Shown: positions 46,831-59,550, counted from the stretch's first letter. The stretch: 64,000 bases of DNA from Epiperipatus broadwayi (GCA_028023455.1 JAQFVV010012396.1:10704085-10768084); one strand, 5' to 3'. Made by a program: numbers and translations. Notes: generated by a model from the sequence alone, not told the origin.

Positions 46831-48635
46831 TACCAAGCACTAATATAAAATTATGTATATTTATAAATGTGCTTAGCTTAAGCATTTATAATACTGCAGA
46901 CTTTCCTTATAGTAGCAGCCATTCGTAGTCAGACATCTCTTGTCAAAATATCTGCCTGTTCAATAAAATAACCATATGGAGAGGAATTTTTTAGAGTTTA
47001 TACATATTCTGTAAATCTGTGCTTTAAGATGGAAAAATTTATATTTTAAATTGTATTGAAGATAGTCCAATAATAAAACAAATAATACCAATAGTAGTTT
47101 TGCTATTAAGTTATTTAGGTAGGATAGTTCTTTTTAAGCTCTAATTTGCATTAAAAAGAAAAACCTTAATGGAAAATAGCATCACAACTGATGAATTGAG
47201 GCTATATATCAGTATAATTTGCAAAACTCATTACTATAAAAGAATGAGTATTTATAGAGAATCTTTTAATAGTCATTACTACAATTAAAGAAAGTCAACA
47301 GGGAAGGAAAAATATTTTTACATATTAATCCCAGTGTGATATTATTTATGGATATGAGAAAACTTCTAAATTTTAGAGCTGACACTTTAATCATATACTT
47401 TTTTACCAATCTCTTTTTTTTACCTTTATATTATTTAATTATTACAATATATGTATATATTTTAGTCTAGTATTTCAAATGTTTTTATAAGCAAATAGTA
47501 TTGTATTGTTCCACTGTTAATAAAAACCATTATATATATATATTAAAACCCTGTACATCATATTAATTTTATATATAAAAAAAAGTCCAAAACTTTTTTT
47601 GCAAATAATATTAATCTTTCTTAATATACAATTGTAAATATTGTTTAATAAATTATTGTTATTGTATTAAAATAAAATTTTAAGTGCTTATAATAAATTA
47701 AAAAAATATTAGAAATATTTTGCATTATACATTGTTATTGTTGTTTTGTTTTTTATGTTTATATTGATTTTTTGGCAATATAATAAACATTTAAAAAAAA
47801 TACATTAGTTAATGAAATATTCTTGAATTTGTATAGAAAATAAGGCCAGCTCAATCATAGCTTAATTTTAAATTCTTGTTTTAACATATTTGATATATGT
47901 CAGTTAAAGAGCTGTTGTTTGCTAATACAATTACTATTATTTAAAAAAAAAAAAACGTTTTCATATTGTACCCTACAATTTTTAGATTTGGATCTTATAT
48001 ATTTGAATTTAGATTTTAAAATCAATTATCCAGAAATGAGATAATTCTTACTGAAAAATTCTCATAAGTAATTGTCAGCTATATTTTTCTTGTAGTTGAC
48101 AGTCAATATGTTAAAGCAGCCCTCTACTTCCCTTTTAATGTATAAAAAAATCCACAAACCTAAATTATATGAATATAATTCATTTTGTAATTTTTTTATT
48201 TTGCCATTTTTGATGAAACATTTTCTTTGTTTTTTAATGAAAAACAGAAATTTTATGATCGTTCAAGTAGTGTTATATACTTCAATTGAAATTTTAATTA
48301 TTTTAACAAGCATATAAGTAAATTGCAGCTTATTAAATATATAATACTGATAATATAAATATATTCATTGTAGCATTGACAATTTGATGAATAGATTAGT
48401 ATTAATATAAGAAAGTAGGCTTTATTTACAAGTTTTATTTAAATGATTATTTGTGAATCTGATTTGTAAATTATCTTGATAATATTTTTGGATTTACAAA
48501 TATTACTAAATCCACTACTTCCTTTATTTTGCTATAATATTTTATATAAATGCAATTTGCCCACTTTACTTTGAACAATTTTTACAAAAATATTTTTTAT
48601 TGTGTGTATATAAAAATATATATGCATATAAAAGA
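46831..48635. other. AT-rich sequence, nothing recognised
   Basis: Homopolymers and short frames only. Confidence 0.4.
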
Positions 48636-48639
48636 TCCA

Positions 48640-48760
48640 GAAAAAGACCACATGTGAGATGGATAGATGAAATAAGAAAATGTGCAGGGGTGATGTGGAG
48701 AAGTGAGGCTAGAGGTCGGAGAAGATGGATTGAATTTATGAAACTTTCATCCTGCAGTGG
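48640..48760 (+). pseudogene. LINE ORF2 C-terminal fragment
   Basis: The plus-strand frame reads SRKRPHVRWIDEIRKCAG, then MWRSEARGRRRWIEF. This is the tail of LINE reverse transcriptases (family R-x-RP-x-x-RW-x-D-[ED]-[IL]-R...W...A-x-[DE]R-x-x-W). It is only about 40 residues long, so a short, strongly 5'-truncated or fragmented copy. Confidence 0.6.
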
Positions 48761-48784
48761 ATTGATAATGGTTGACAATGCTGA

Positions 48785-48965
48785 TATATATGCACACAAT
48801 CTTATGTTTCAACTGTTCTGCATTCTTCTTCGAGCCACTCCTATTTTAATTTCTTAAAAACAAAACAGAACTTTTCTATTAAAGTTTTACGTAATTAAAA
48901 TAGGAATGGCTCTGAAAAAGATTGCAGGGCAGACAAACACAAGATTGTGCGCACATATATACAAT
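48785..48965. repeat. Inverted repeat, about 65-bp arms
   Basis: The left arm (about 48785-48851) has GAGCCACTCCTATTTTAATT. The right arm (about 48890-48965) has the inverse AATTAAAATAGGAATGGCTC. Both extend outward to ATCTTATGTTT and ACACAAGAT-like ends and TATATGTGCGCAC-like termini. The spacer is about 40 bp. Probably a small fold-back element adjoining the LINE fragment. Confidence 0.65.
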
Positions 48966-50372
48966 AATTTTTTTTTGCTAAAAAGTGTTCAATAAGGTGG
49001 ATGAATTGCATTTATATTTTTGAATTTAGTTGTTTTGCAAATAGGTTTATTTTAATTGATTGCGAAGAAGCTTATTTTTGTAAGTTTAATAAATATCACA
49101 TTACTTTGATTAAAATTGAAAGCATATAAGATTTACAACACATACGAGTAAAAAAGCAATGTATTCTACAAAAAAAAAAAGTTTTTAAAGAATAATATGC
49201 AATATATATATATATTATAACTGTTAAATTATTCATTTTATTCTTATTTAGTCTTTTTTTTTTTGTATTAAAAATTAATGTGTTTATGATAAGGCTGTAA
49301 ACATTTATTTATCTGCTTGAATAAATTTTAAGGGAATAGCAATCACCGACAAACTACCAATAATAATGATTAGTATAGTACTCTATTGTGCTTTGTTATC
49401 TCACCTGTCATTAAGCTCAGAATTTAATTAACACCCACAAAAATTAGTCATTGAAATTGACAAAAAAAAAATTCTTTAACTAATAAGGTCAAAAACTAAT
49501 GTGATTAGTGTTAATTAATAATATTCTTATATTTATTTTCATTGAAAAAATGTTGATATATATTTATAGCTCTAGAAATTTTAAATTTTTATATATGCTT
49601 TCACAATCACACATAGATAGATAAAGAAATTATGATGTTCATTTTATTTTATTTTTTAAAGAGTAATCTAACCTTTATTGTTGAAGAAGTAAATCATTAT
49701 AAATTAGGGAATTTTTTTAATGCCATATTTGAATTTTCAAAACATGTTTGATTAAATTTTTAAAATCTAATTATAAACATAATAAAAATTGAACAAACGT
49801 CTCTGACCTGCCAAGTTGGTCTTGTGATAGTAAAAAAAAAAAATTATCATATCTTTAATCTCATTTTGATAATATTAACGTCTAACAAAATTTACTTTTT
49901 TTAATATTCTCTTTTGAAACCTCATTTTAATATTAATAGATCAAATATTGAAAAATAAAGTTTATTGTTATGAAATGTTAAAATAAAAAAATAATCAAAA
50001 CTTTTATCAGTTTTTTTTTCTGTTTAAAAATCTTACAGAATTTTTCTTTACTGATCTAAAAATAGATTTAATGTATATAAGCAGATTCAATCTTATATAA
50101 ATTTGGACTTATGAAAAATGATTACTGATATATATACAAATTCAATTATTATATATCTCATGCTGTTTTATAATATATTGTAATGCATATTATCTTGCGA
50201 CACATATATATGTGTGTTACATAGAATGATTTAAAAATAAAAGAAAGAGAAAGTCAATATATATATAAAAGGAAACAGTTAATTATTAGGTAAAAATAAA
50301 AATATATTTTTATAAATATATTAAATAACCTCAATACTATCACATTCTTTTAAATTAATATAAACAAAAATA
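48966..50372. other. AT-rich sequence, nothing recognised
   Basis: No gene, RNA or repeat is visible. Confidence 0.4.
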
Positions 50373-50485
50373 CAACAGAAGACTAAAGACCCCCAATATG
50401 CATCTCATACTGAACCAGTATTAACTGATGAGTGCTGGTTTAGGCCTGATGAGTGCATAATGGGGGTCATTTGTCTTTTATTGTA
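50373..50485. repeat. Palindrome made of two inverted family 2 hammerhead segments
   Basis: GACCCCC at 50388-50394 and GGGGGTC at 50462-50468 mark inverted arms, extending outward to CAACAGAAGACTAAA and the inverse of CAAATGTC-like text. The right half contains CTGATGAGTGCTGGTTTAG, the family 2 core and stem II start. The left half, read on minus, has TACTGGTTCAGTATGAGATG, its stem II and GAAA equivalent. Both halves lack a complete core. Confidence 0.55.
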
Positions 50486-52204
50486 TCTTTATTTGGTATT
50501 ACATTCATTTACTTAAATTCAAAATTGCAATATTCATACTAAAAATTTTTTTAGATTTTTTCTAAATTGACTTTGAATAATTCATTTCCTTTAAAAACAA
50601 TAACTTGATTATCAATAATAAATAAACCTATGTCAAGTTTTTGTTATTATTATCAAAACAAAATCAAAATAGTATTAAACCATAAATATTTAAATCATTA
50701 TCAAAATTATGAGCTACTTATAAAGCACTTTAAAATACATAAAATGACAATAAATAATATAATCACAATGTCTTGATACCAAAAGCTCTTGCAAGTAAAT
50801 TTCAAATAGTTTATATTCAAGATTTCCCAGTTACTTACACACAAATAGAGCTACCAATATTGCATTTAATTTTAGTATAAAGTTAAATAAGCTTCTTGTT
50901 ATAAACATTAACTTTTTTTTAAAATACTTATTTCAGAGTTCCGGTATTTATATTTCAGTTGTTGACTGCAAATTCTTTATTCATTTATTGAATTATATTT
51001 ACAACGCTTAATACTGATGATAACCTTTGTATATAAACCCTTAGTCTATTTGTCAAATAACTATAGAAAATGAAATTCACAATATTTTCCTCCTAATTCA
51101 TTTTAGAAACTCTCCTATAAAGTTGGTTCACCTATCCAAGCAGGGATCTCATATATTTTAGCTTGCCACACAATAAAATCCATGTAAGAACATTTTAGTT
51201 ATAACTATTTTCTAAAATTGCTACAATCTAATTTCTTTATTAATTTTAAAATGTACAGATAATAAAATTCCCAACAAGAGCTTTTTCTTTTAAATTAAGT
51301 ACTTTTTAAAAATGTCATGGTGTATATATAAAATAACAATCTTTTATTAAGTACTTTATAAGTTTTAGAATATTAATCACATATTATTATTATTACCTTT
51401 TAAATAATTAAATTTAAAATATACTTTACATAATATTAAAAATTGCCATATACAATATTCTAAAAAATTATATATTTTTATTAATAAATAATAATTATTA
51501 TACACACATATGCATGAACTTATATTCATGTCAATTTGCTATCATGGTTAAATGTTTTTATCTTTCCTTTGCTTTGCCTAAATTGTCTCCAAAAAGTAAA
51601 TACCTAGTTTATGCTACTCCCCCCTGTTTGCTATGAAAAGATTGATGACCATCACGTGGAATGATTATATGATTTCAATATATATACGGAAGCATATTAA
51701 ATTTCATGAGTATGAGAGTTCTCTGGATGATTATAGAAATTTCATTTGATTTTAAAATCCCATTCATATTCCTGCTTCTTGAATTATATTATGTTTAAGA
51801 TGCACATCTAATATACTGAGCTTCATTATATAACAAATGAATTAATGATCAAATTTTATAATGAAGAGGTTGAAATTTCTTCATTTATAAATATCTGTTT
51901 TATATATACAGTATATATAAAGATTAAGAATCAATGTGAATTGCAGAAAATCAGCAATTAAAACATTTAGAATGTATTTTAAATTGCTGGAATTTAGATC
52001 ACATTACATAACAGTAGCTACTTTATCAAAATATTTGTAATTTAATCTTGGTATTAGTTGAAAATTTATCTAACTATGATATTGAAATAATTTCTAATTA
52101 TAACTAAATAGAAAAAAATAAATTGTTATAATAATTTAAATTTTTAAAATGTTTTATTTTTTAATAAATAGTGTTAAAGTTGTCATCAAATAGACCATAT
52201 GATC
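50486..52204. other. AT-rich sequence, nothing recognised
   Basis: No gene or repeat is recognisable. Confidence 0.4.
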
Positions 52205-52339
52205 ACCATTTCTGTGCTTGCTCATAACTGTTATTAAAACAGGCAAACTCTCAATACAGTAGTGCCACTTAGTGCAAGCCAGAGTAATCAATGGATGCCA
52301 GAAGGCTTTTGCATAAAATTCCTATCCAGTGCCTACTTA

Positions 52340-52396
52340 TCCAATATCCCTAGACTAGTTTCTGGCTTGTGGCCTTTGTCAGTGAGGAGCCTTGGA
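52340..52396 (-). ncRNA. Decayed hammerhead-like motif, family 1
   Basis: On the minus strand, stem II GGC/GCC and GAAAC-TA-GTC are intact. The core reads CTGACAA instead of CTGATGA, including the loss of the catalytic G8, so it should be inactive. Confidence 0.5.
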
Positions 52397-53048
52397 TCTG
52401 AGATTACTGCACCTAGATCTTATGTTCTAATGCAACCCTCCAGCAGCCACCTTTTATCTCTACTTAACTGCAAAACTATGAGAATAAAATTTGAAAACAC
52501 AATATTATTTTTAAATCTAAGCTCATTAGCTTATATAGTCATATAGGTCCAATTCATAGTTTTTGTATTAAGTAGAGATAAAAGGTAACTGCTGGAGGGT
52601 TGCATTAGATCCTCACTGATGAAGGCCACAAACCAGAATCTAGTCTAGGGATATTGGATGAGTGGGCACTAGATAGGCATTTTATGCACAAGCCTTCTGG
52701 CATCCATTGATTACTCTGGCTTGCACTGAGTGGGACTACTATATGGAGTTTTGCCTGTTTTAATAACAGTTATGAGCAAGCATAAGAAATGGTGATCATA
52801 TGATGTTTGGTGGTTTAATACCAACCTGCCTAATAGGATAGTGATGGCTGTGGTTATTAAAGAACCAAAGACACCAAAATGTATGAGTACTAAACTGAGT
52901 TCAGACCTATATGACAATATAAGCTAATGAGCTTGGATTGAAAATATTATTTCAATTTTATTTTCATAGTTTTGTAGTTAAGTAGAGATAAAAGGTGGCT
53001 GCTGGAGGGTTGTCTTAGATCCTAAGATTTAAGTGCACTGCTCTCAGA

Positions 53049-53105
53049 TCCAAGACTCCTCACTGATGAAGGCCACAAGCCAGAAACTATTCTGGGGATA
53101 TTGGA
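53049..53105 (+). ncRNA. Hammerhead-ribozyme-like motif, family 1, best copy
   Basis: The outer stem I is TCCAA (53049-53053) with TTGGA (53101-53105). The inner stem I is a 6-bp TCCTCA/TGGGGA (with one G-T), separated from the outer by a small internal loop. The core CTGATGA is at 53063-53069. Stem II is GGC/GCC around CACAA. GAAAC is at 53083-53087. A 2-base loop TA precedes the cleavage triplet, TTC here and GTC in sister copies. Predicted cleavage is between 53092 and 53093. The fold is type I with a tiny stem III, as in Penelope-like elements. Weak points are A-A next to the core in stem II, seen in all copies, and one stem III mismatch. Confidence 0.6.
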
Positions 53106-53219
53106 TGAGTAGGCAATAGATAGGGATTTTATGCACAAGCCTTCTGGCATGCATTGATTACTCTGGCTTACATGGAGTGGCACTACTGTATGGAGAGTTT
53201 TGCCTGTTTTAAATCAAAT

Positions 53220-54490
53220 AGACTTCATATTGTGATTGTCTGAAGGTTAGTGGTGATGGCATTTTGTAGTTATTATATGTTGGATTATTTCTATTATTCA
53301 TGAATATTGAATTTAAGTGGTGTTCTAACCAATTTGGTTATTTTACCAAAGGCAGCACTTTTTCCTAAGAGCAAGTTCATTTAGTACTTTCTAGACATTA
53401 TGAATTACATTAGGTTTTGCTATGGGGTTATTTGCCAGTGTCATGTGAGCAGCTTTGAATTTTTTCTTTGTGCTTCTTTCTATCTAATGTTTTTTGTATT
53501 TTCCCAATTGAATATATGTTCATAGGCACATACATAGTCTGTTACTCAGTTTGTGCTCTTTCAATTGTTTTTCATTGGGAAAACTGTTTTTATCAAGGTA
53601 CATCCTCAGTTTGTGCTCTTTCAATTGTTTTTCATTGGGAAAACTGTTTTTATCAATGTACATCCTTCCACATTCACATGGTATTTTATACAAGCCGTTT
53701 TTGTTTTTCAGCATTTGAAATTTAGGTTTGTAGACATTTAAGATTCTTTTAGTGTGAAATGGCTTTGGAAAGTTGTTCTGATATTACATTGATTGCAGAT
53801 TTTCTTCAGTTTGTCTATGATTCCTGATAAGTACCAATAATTATTTTCTTTTCTTTTGAGGTTTTCTTGTTTGTCTATTTGTTTTCTTAATGACAGCAGA
53901 TGGATAACCATTTTTCATCAGAGTTTTTTTTCTATGTGTAGTGATGCTATAACTCGATGTTCTATGTTTCAAATATGATTGGATGTATATCTTAAATATT
54001 TTCTTGCATGTGTGTTTTCTGGAAACTGTAGTTTTGATTTTACCATGAAGGAGTCTTATCACAAGAATATATAAGAATGCCAATTTTAGTTCTCATTCTG
54101 ATTCTATTATAAATTGAATTAAAAGGAACATATTATTGATATGGGTCCAGAATGTTTGTAATAGTCCTTCACTATATAGTTATACAAAAAATGTATCAGT
54201 GACAAAATAAAGCCAGACTTTAGATAGATATGGAATAATATTAATGGCTGTGGTTTCAAGTTCTTCCATGTAAATTTTGCTAATCAGGGGTCGCAGTGAT
54301 AAGTCCATAGCCATCTTTTGATATGATGGAAGACTTCTGAGCTGTAGTGAAAATATATTCCTGTTATGCAAAATGTTAATAGTTCCATTTTACTGTCACT
54401 AGGAAGAATTGTTCTGGTTTGTGAATTGTTGTTGCAATAAGCAATTGAATAAAAACATTTATTCAAAATATTAAATATTAACATTTTCAA
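53220..54490 (-). pseudogene. Second Penelope-like element relic: RT C-terminus and GIY-YIG endonuclease
   Basis: Minus-strand landmarks run from right to left. MELLTFCITGIYFHYSSEVF (about 54400-54335) is the block before the RT active site. A frame change follows, then PLISKIYMEELET (about 54285-54250). VWLYFVTDTFFV (about 54215-54180) is the Penelope RYVDDxF catalytic box with the first D replaced by T. NGYPSAVI lies at about 53905-53885. The nuclease YKIPCECGRMYI lies at about 53690-53655, where the GQT usual after YI is disrupted. A 60-bp in-frame tandem duplication sits in the nuclease (53547 and 53607). The 5' end is truncated beside a T-run at 54493-54509. Confidence 0.8.
53547..53664. 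repeat. 60-bp in-frame tandem duplication in GIY-YIG domain
   Basis: CAGTTTGTGCTCTTTCAATT begins at 53547 and 53607. The copies are nearly identical through TATCAA(G/T)GTACATCCT. It repeats 20 codons of the nuclease. Confidence 0.85.
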
Positions 54491-55542
54491 TCTTTTTTTT
54501 TTTTTTTTGTAATAGTAAGCACTTAAAATATAAATTTATTTTCAAATTGATTAGATTTTAATAAATAATATATTAATTAGCTTAAAAGTTAATTAAAAAA
54601 TCCATTCTCCAATGGCAACATTATTATAGATTAAATTATTTTAAATTAAAATAGTTAGCTATTTTAAAAAAAATATTTAATTTTTTAAAATATAAAGCTA
54701 TTTTATAATGACGTAAGTTTAATCACCCCCCCTCCCTCCACCCAACGTTAATTTTTTATTTATTTATAAAACTACATCCGATGACAAATTTAAAAAATAT
54801 ATAAAAAAATTAAATGAATTTAAGACAAATTCTGTTTTTCCTTCAAATACTTAAAAAAAAAATCTTTTAAGTTAAAAAGATTGGTCAAAATACATTGAAA
54901 ATGTACATAAATTTATGTATTAAGTTAAATATGAAAAAAAAAAGAAAAAGAAAAGTAAATATTTGTGTTTGAAATAATTCTATTCTAGAATACAATTGAT
55001 ATATATATATATTTATTCACTCTGCCAATAAAAATTTTAGAAATAATACTGATATTTTTTATTATTTTAAAATAAGAACTTAATTACTTTTGTTCTCATA
55101 TTAACTCCTGATGATCATATGAATGATTTTCAGCATATTTATAAAAATTTTAATATACAACATCAAGATTTGTGATTTTATATTGATGTTTATTTAAGCA
55201 TCACAAAATTCTTTTTAAATATTTTTAATTAATTTAGAAACTTTTTGTTGGATTTCTTTCAAATATTGTACATATTTTAGAAATGATAATAATGCAGTAT
55301 GACAATAAAATATTTTAGGGTTGTCCAGTCATTTTTCTTATTTATAATGGTGTTAGTGGATCAAATTTCAAATAGGATGATATCAGTTCAGTGAGTTTTC
55401 AGTGATATGCATGAGAGGGCAATATATTTTTTAAACATTTTTATTTTAAAAAAAAAGTTTGCACTAAACAGTGTTAACAATAAATTAAAATAGAAATAAA
55501 AACAAATCTTAATTTCTCTTGGTTATTTATAATAATTATATT
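54491..55542. other. AT-rich sequence, nothing recognised
   Basis: A pyrimidine-rich CCCCCCCTCCCTCC tract lies near 54726-54739. No gene is visible. Confidence 0.4.
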
Positions 55543-56000
55543 AAAGTAATATTTATTAAGGCTATAACCTTAAGACTAGGCACCTGAAAAAACAACAGTA
55601 GGGACCTCTGCAATTCTTTAACTCAAGATTTATTTAAAAGACAAGAGTGGCCACTCTGACTCGTAAATTGAAAGATTTCGCAAATGTTAATGTGTTATAG
55701 AATTTGTGGATCTAATTAGTGAGGTATTTAATAGCCTTATGCTCTCAAATCAAAATGCTTTAGATTCTCCTATTTATTTGGAAAATAGGTTAAGTAATAT
55801 TTACTGAGGCTATAACCTCGATAATATGTGTGTAAAATGCGATAGTAGGGACCTCTATAGGTGTTTAACCACAAGCTCAGTAAATATTACTTACGTAATC
55901 AATGTACGTTTAATAAATTTAAAATAGGTTAAGATAAGAGTGGCATTCTTGTCTGATCAGGCGCATAGTCTTAAGGTTATAGCCTTAATAAATATTACTT
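55543..56000. mobile_element. MITE of about 458 bp with a related smaller element nested inside
   Basis: The outer ends AAGTAATATTTATTAAGGCT (55543) and its inverse (ending 56000) pair for about 37 bp through ATAACCTTAAGACTA. A nested unit of about 100 bp (55793-55893) has the related ends AAGTAATATTTACTGAG and CTCAGTAAATATTACTT. AGTAGGGACCTCT occurs in both outer (about 55600) and inner (about 55843) parts. A related end also appears at 60443-60470 (TTCATTAAGGCTGTAGCCTC). Confidence 0.75.
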
Positions 56001-57733
56001 GATTATTTATGTAAGTAGTTTAAAAAAAAAAAAAAAAATGGTTGAAATTTTATTTTCTTCTTAGTTGTAAAAATATCTTTTTATTGGAATTGATTTTTAA
56101 TTCTCACACATTTTCTTTCAAATATTAAACAGTCTGTTACATTGGTTTTATTTTTCATTTAAATAAGCATGATTACAAAAAAAATATCCAAATGCTTAAA
56201 AGTTAAAAATAATATATATATTGTAATGGTCATTCCCTAACTGGTGATGATATAAATCTTAGCTTAATCTTTAAAACAAAATTATTAAACAAAACTTAAC
56301 TTTCACATGAATAATGTCCATTACTGCACTGTTGCACGTGAACATCAATATTCCTAATAAATCTCGGGCTTTATACAACATTTCTGACATATGCTAATAA
56401 GTATATATAATTATTTCTTAAAACTTTATATATGTGGCTAGCATAATATCACAGCCAACAAAATAATACTTTAATGTAAGCTATTTCTCAGTGTTTTGAA
56501 CATCATAAAGATTTATATATTTTATATGATAAAGTTTCTAAGGATATGCATGAACACAAATGGGCATTTTGTAATTGTATCCAGGGTATATCTTTTAGCA
56601 TATAAATAACTAAAATTAGATGATTGAAATTAAAATTATGTGATCACACCAGTGCATCAAAGTGATGATGATGATAAATAAAATGCAAAGTCATTATTTT
56701 AAAAACAATTAATAATTCTATTTCACAAAATATGAATATGTAAATACAGGATTGAATAGATATAAGATAACTATCAATATTTCTAATAACGTTTTCTAAA
56801 TAAATGTATTTATTCCCTAAGAGCTGTTAGAACAAGAAAACCACAGATATATGCAATGATGTTTAACTCTATGTGTTGCTCATACAAATAAAAAAATATT
56901 AAAGAATGTTACCAATAAGCAAGATTTAAATATATTATTATAAAATCTAAAATAGAATAAGAGATTTATGTACATTTTACAAATCCTAAATATTTTCCTT
57001 ATTGGAATTCTGTATCAAAATGGTATCTTCTTAGTTTATTCTTTTATTTAAGTACATTTCTTTCTTTCTAAATAAACATAATGTTAACTTGGCCAATTTA
57101 TATAGCATTAAAGTCCTAAATGATACATTCTATATATGACCTATAGCCATGGATTAACTCTTTTATTTCTTATATTCTAATCTTATTACTAAAAGTACAT
57201 TTTGAAGTATTATTTATTCATTTACATAAACATTTATAATGTGATACCATTAATATTATATAAATACATAAGAAAACAAAATATTATAAGATCTATAAGA
57301 CAAGAGCATCTCTTAATCAATAAAAAAAATTCAATAATATCTAATAGTAACAACCTAGGGTCTAATACAATATATGCACATTCAATTTAAATATTGAAAC
57401 CATACCTCTTCTTGCTGATAAGAGCATCGATCAATATTAACACATACAATTAAAATAACAAAAAAACATAGTAAAGAAATAAATTATTAAACCATCACCA
57501 TCCATTAGAGTTTATGAATAATTTAATCTATTTTTTTATGTGCATATTTTTCTGTAGGTTCGGGATTAATAAAGTTTCTTTTTACAAATGTACTCATTAT
57601 TTTATTATTTTTAAAATTCCAGTTATAATATGTTCATTATCATTAGTTTTCCAAAATTTTATTGACAGGCAAAATAAGATCTTTTTAGTGACAATCCATT
57701 TATGGCATGGGGTTTTATTTTAAAAGCAATATT
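56001..57733. other. AT-rich sequence, nothing recognised
   Basis: The frames of 62 and 69 codons at 57202-57390 and 57514-57723 (+) are low-complexity and not credible genes. Confidence 0.4.
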
Positions 57734-57990
57734 GAGCATTCCATCATCAGATTTTCAATGATATGAATGGCTGAAGAGTTGGAGGGTGGAAAAAATTGAA
57801 GCCTGTCCATTAAAATATTAAGATTTGCTATCTTAATGTAAATTGAGCACTGATTATATATATATGTGTGTAGGAGATGATCTGGACTAACTGATCAGTG
57901 CTGGTGTAGTATGAAATATTTATATTGGAGATTACTTATCTTTTTTACATGTATGTGGTCATGCTTATCAGTTATATTAGACGGAGTGGG
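57734..57990 (+). repeat. Repeat family 2 copy with decayed hammerhead
   Basis: It shares GAGCATTCCATCATCAGATT and TTGAAGCCTGTCCATTAAA with the 257-1030 dimer. The hammerhead region (57886-57929) retains stem I pairing, GAAAT and the 2-bp stem III. The core reads CTGATCA, losing the catalytic G, and stem II is weakened. Single unit, no tandem partner seen. Confidence 0.75.
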
Positions 57991-59445
57991 TAACTGTAGG
58001 GTGCTTGAAAGTTCAAATCTCTTCTAAATTACATTAATTTCAATATAAACAATATAATTGTATTTAAATATTACAAAAACAATATTGTTTATCACAATTT
58101 TTAAATCCATTAAGAAGGTAGTAATTAGATGTAGATTCCTAAGGCAATTAAGTTTTAGGTTAATTATTCCTTTTAAGAAGCAAAGGATATTATTTTATTT
58201 CAATCTCCCATGGAATTAATTTTTATAAAATTAGCAAAAGCACAACCATTAAGTTAAATCAGAACTTCACATGTATGCTTAATTAGTATTCACATAAGCT
58301 GGAAAACAAAAGCAAAATCCCATTTACTTAACATAGCAAGCTTAATAATTCCAAAATTATTTGAAGATTCAAACATTTGGCTACTATATTTTTAAATAAT
58401 TCCGAGATTAAAATTAGAATTTATCCAATGAAAATTTTTTATCGAATTTAAAAAGTAAGCAATTCATTATTCGGCTATTATTAAGGCATGTTTGATGATG
58501 ATTTATCATAAAGTTAGCATTCACCTCTGAAGACAAATGTTCAATGGTTCTTTTCAACTAGACATAGCAGAATCAAGTAGCTGTAATGGCAGATTGAATA
58601 CTTAAGACTTATAAAGTTTACCAAGTGAACTTTTCAGCACAGAAAATTTTTACTTTTTTTTACTACACATAATTAAAAAATGATGTAGATTCAAACTCTT
58701 CTTTCTACTCAATTACAATTTGTATGCAAAAATTTTTATCATGTTAACACAGCAAACAATTTGATCCAGATGATAAAGCTCTCCTTGTTGCTTTCTGCAC
58801 GGGAAAATCAGTCATATTATATTACATTTTACATACATCAAACATTTTAAAATAAAATTATTATAAAGATAAATATACAATTATTTACATATATTCCAAT
58901 ACCAAATAATATATTAACACTTTATATATTGAAATGAACAAGATTTAATTTTTATATTGTCCATTCTTGTAGTACATAAGATTTTCCCTTATTTTTATGG
59001 CTTTATACTAAATATATTTTTAACCTTTAAAAACATCATTTTATTATAGCTAGATATAAAAACATGCACATTTAAATGTTATATGGAGATTAAGTTTGTT
59101 TACAAGTGATTTTAAGTCGGATATAAATCACTGAATTTATGATTATGTTGTGATCGATTTCTTCATTCTAATAAAGGACATTCACCAATAAAATGTGCCT
59201 CAATATAATGTAGGATTGGTAACTTAATTTTGTTGATGAATGTTTTTTAGAAATTTTGAATTCAATCACGATTTTATGATTTCGATCCACGTTTTTAGAT
59301 TTGTTTTAAACTGTTCACCATCTTGGATATTCCCCAGCAATGCTATACTCATATATATATATCGTAACTTGAAAATTACAATTATTAAAAGAAATAATTT
59401 AAGATGATTATTTTTAATATTGAACCAGTGGAGTTACTATCACAA
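57991..59445. other. AT-rich sequence, nothing recognised
   Basis: No supportable feature. Confidence 0.4.
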
Positions 59446-59473
59446 TATATAATAATAATAATAATAATTAATA

Positions 59474-59550
<77 letters not shown>
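59446..59550. repeat. (AAT)n microsatellite
   Basis: About 34 near-perfect AAT repeats with one interruption near 59470. It directly precedes a family 1 fragment. Confidence 0.95.

Larger units (their letters stand above)
52205..53215. repeat. Repeat family 1 array: one inverted and two tandem units, hammerhead-bearing
   Basis: The first unit (about 52205-52545) has its hammerhead strand on minus. Two further units (about 52546-53215) run on plus, with equivalent CTGATGA positions at 52616 and 53063. They are 447 bp apart because the first of the two lacks about 38 bp present in the other, giving a full unit of about 485 bp. Common words are CCTTCTGGCATCCATTGATT, ACTCTGGCTT and TTTTGCCTGTTTTAA. 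The array abuts the 3' end of a Penelope-like relic at about 53220. Association with Penelope pLTRs is supported by this adjacency and by the known presence of hammerheads in that class, but the plus units are antisense to the adjacent RT. Confidence 0.8.
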
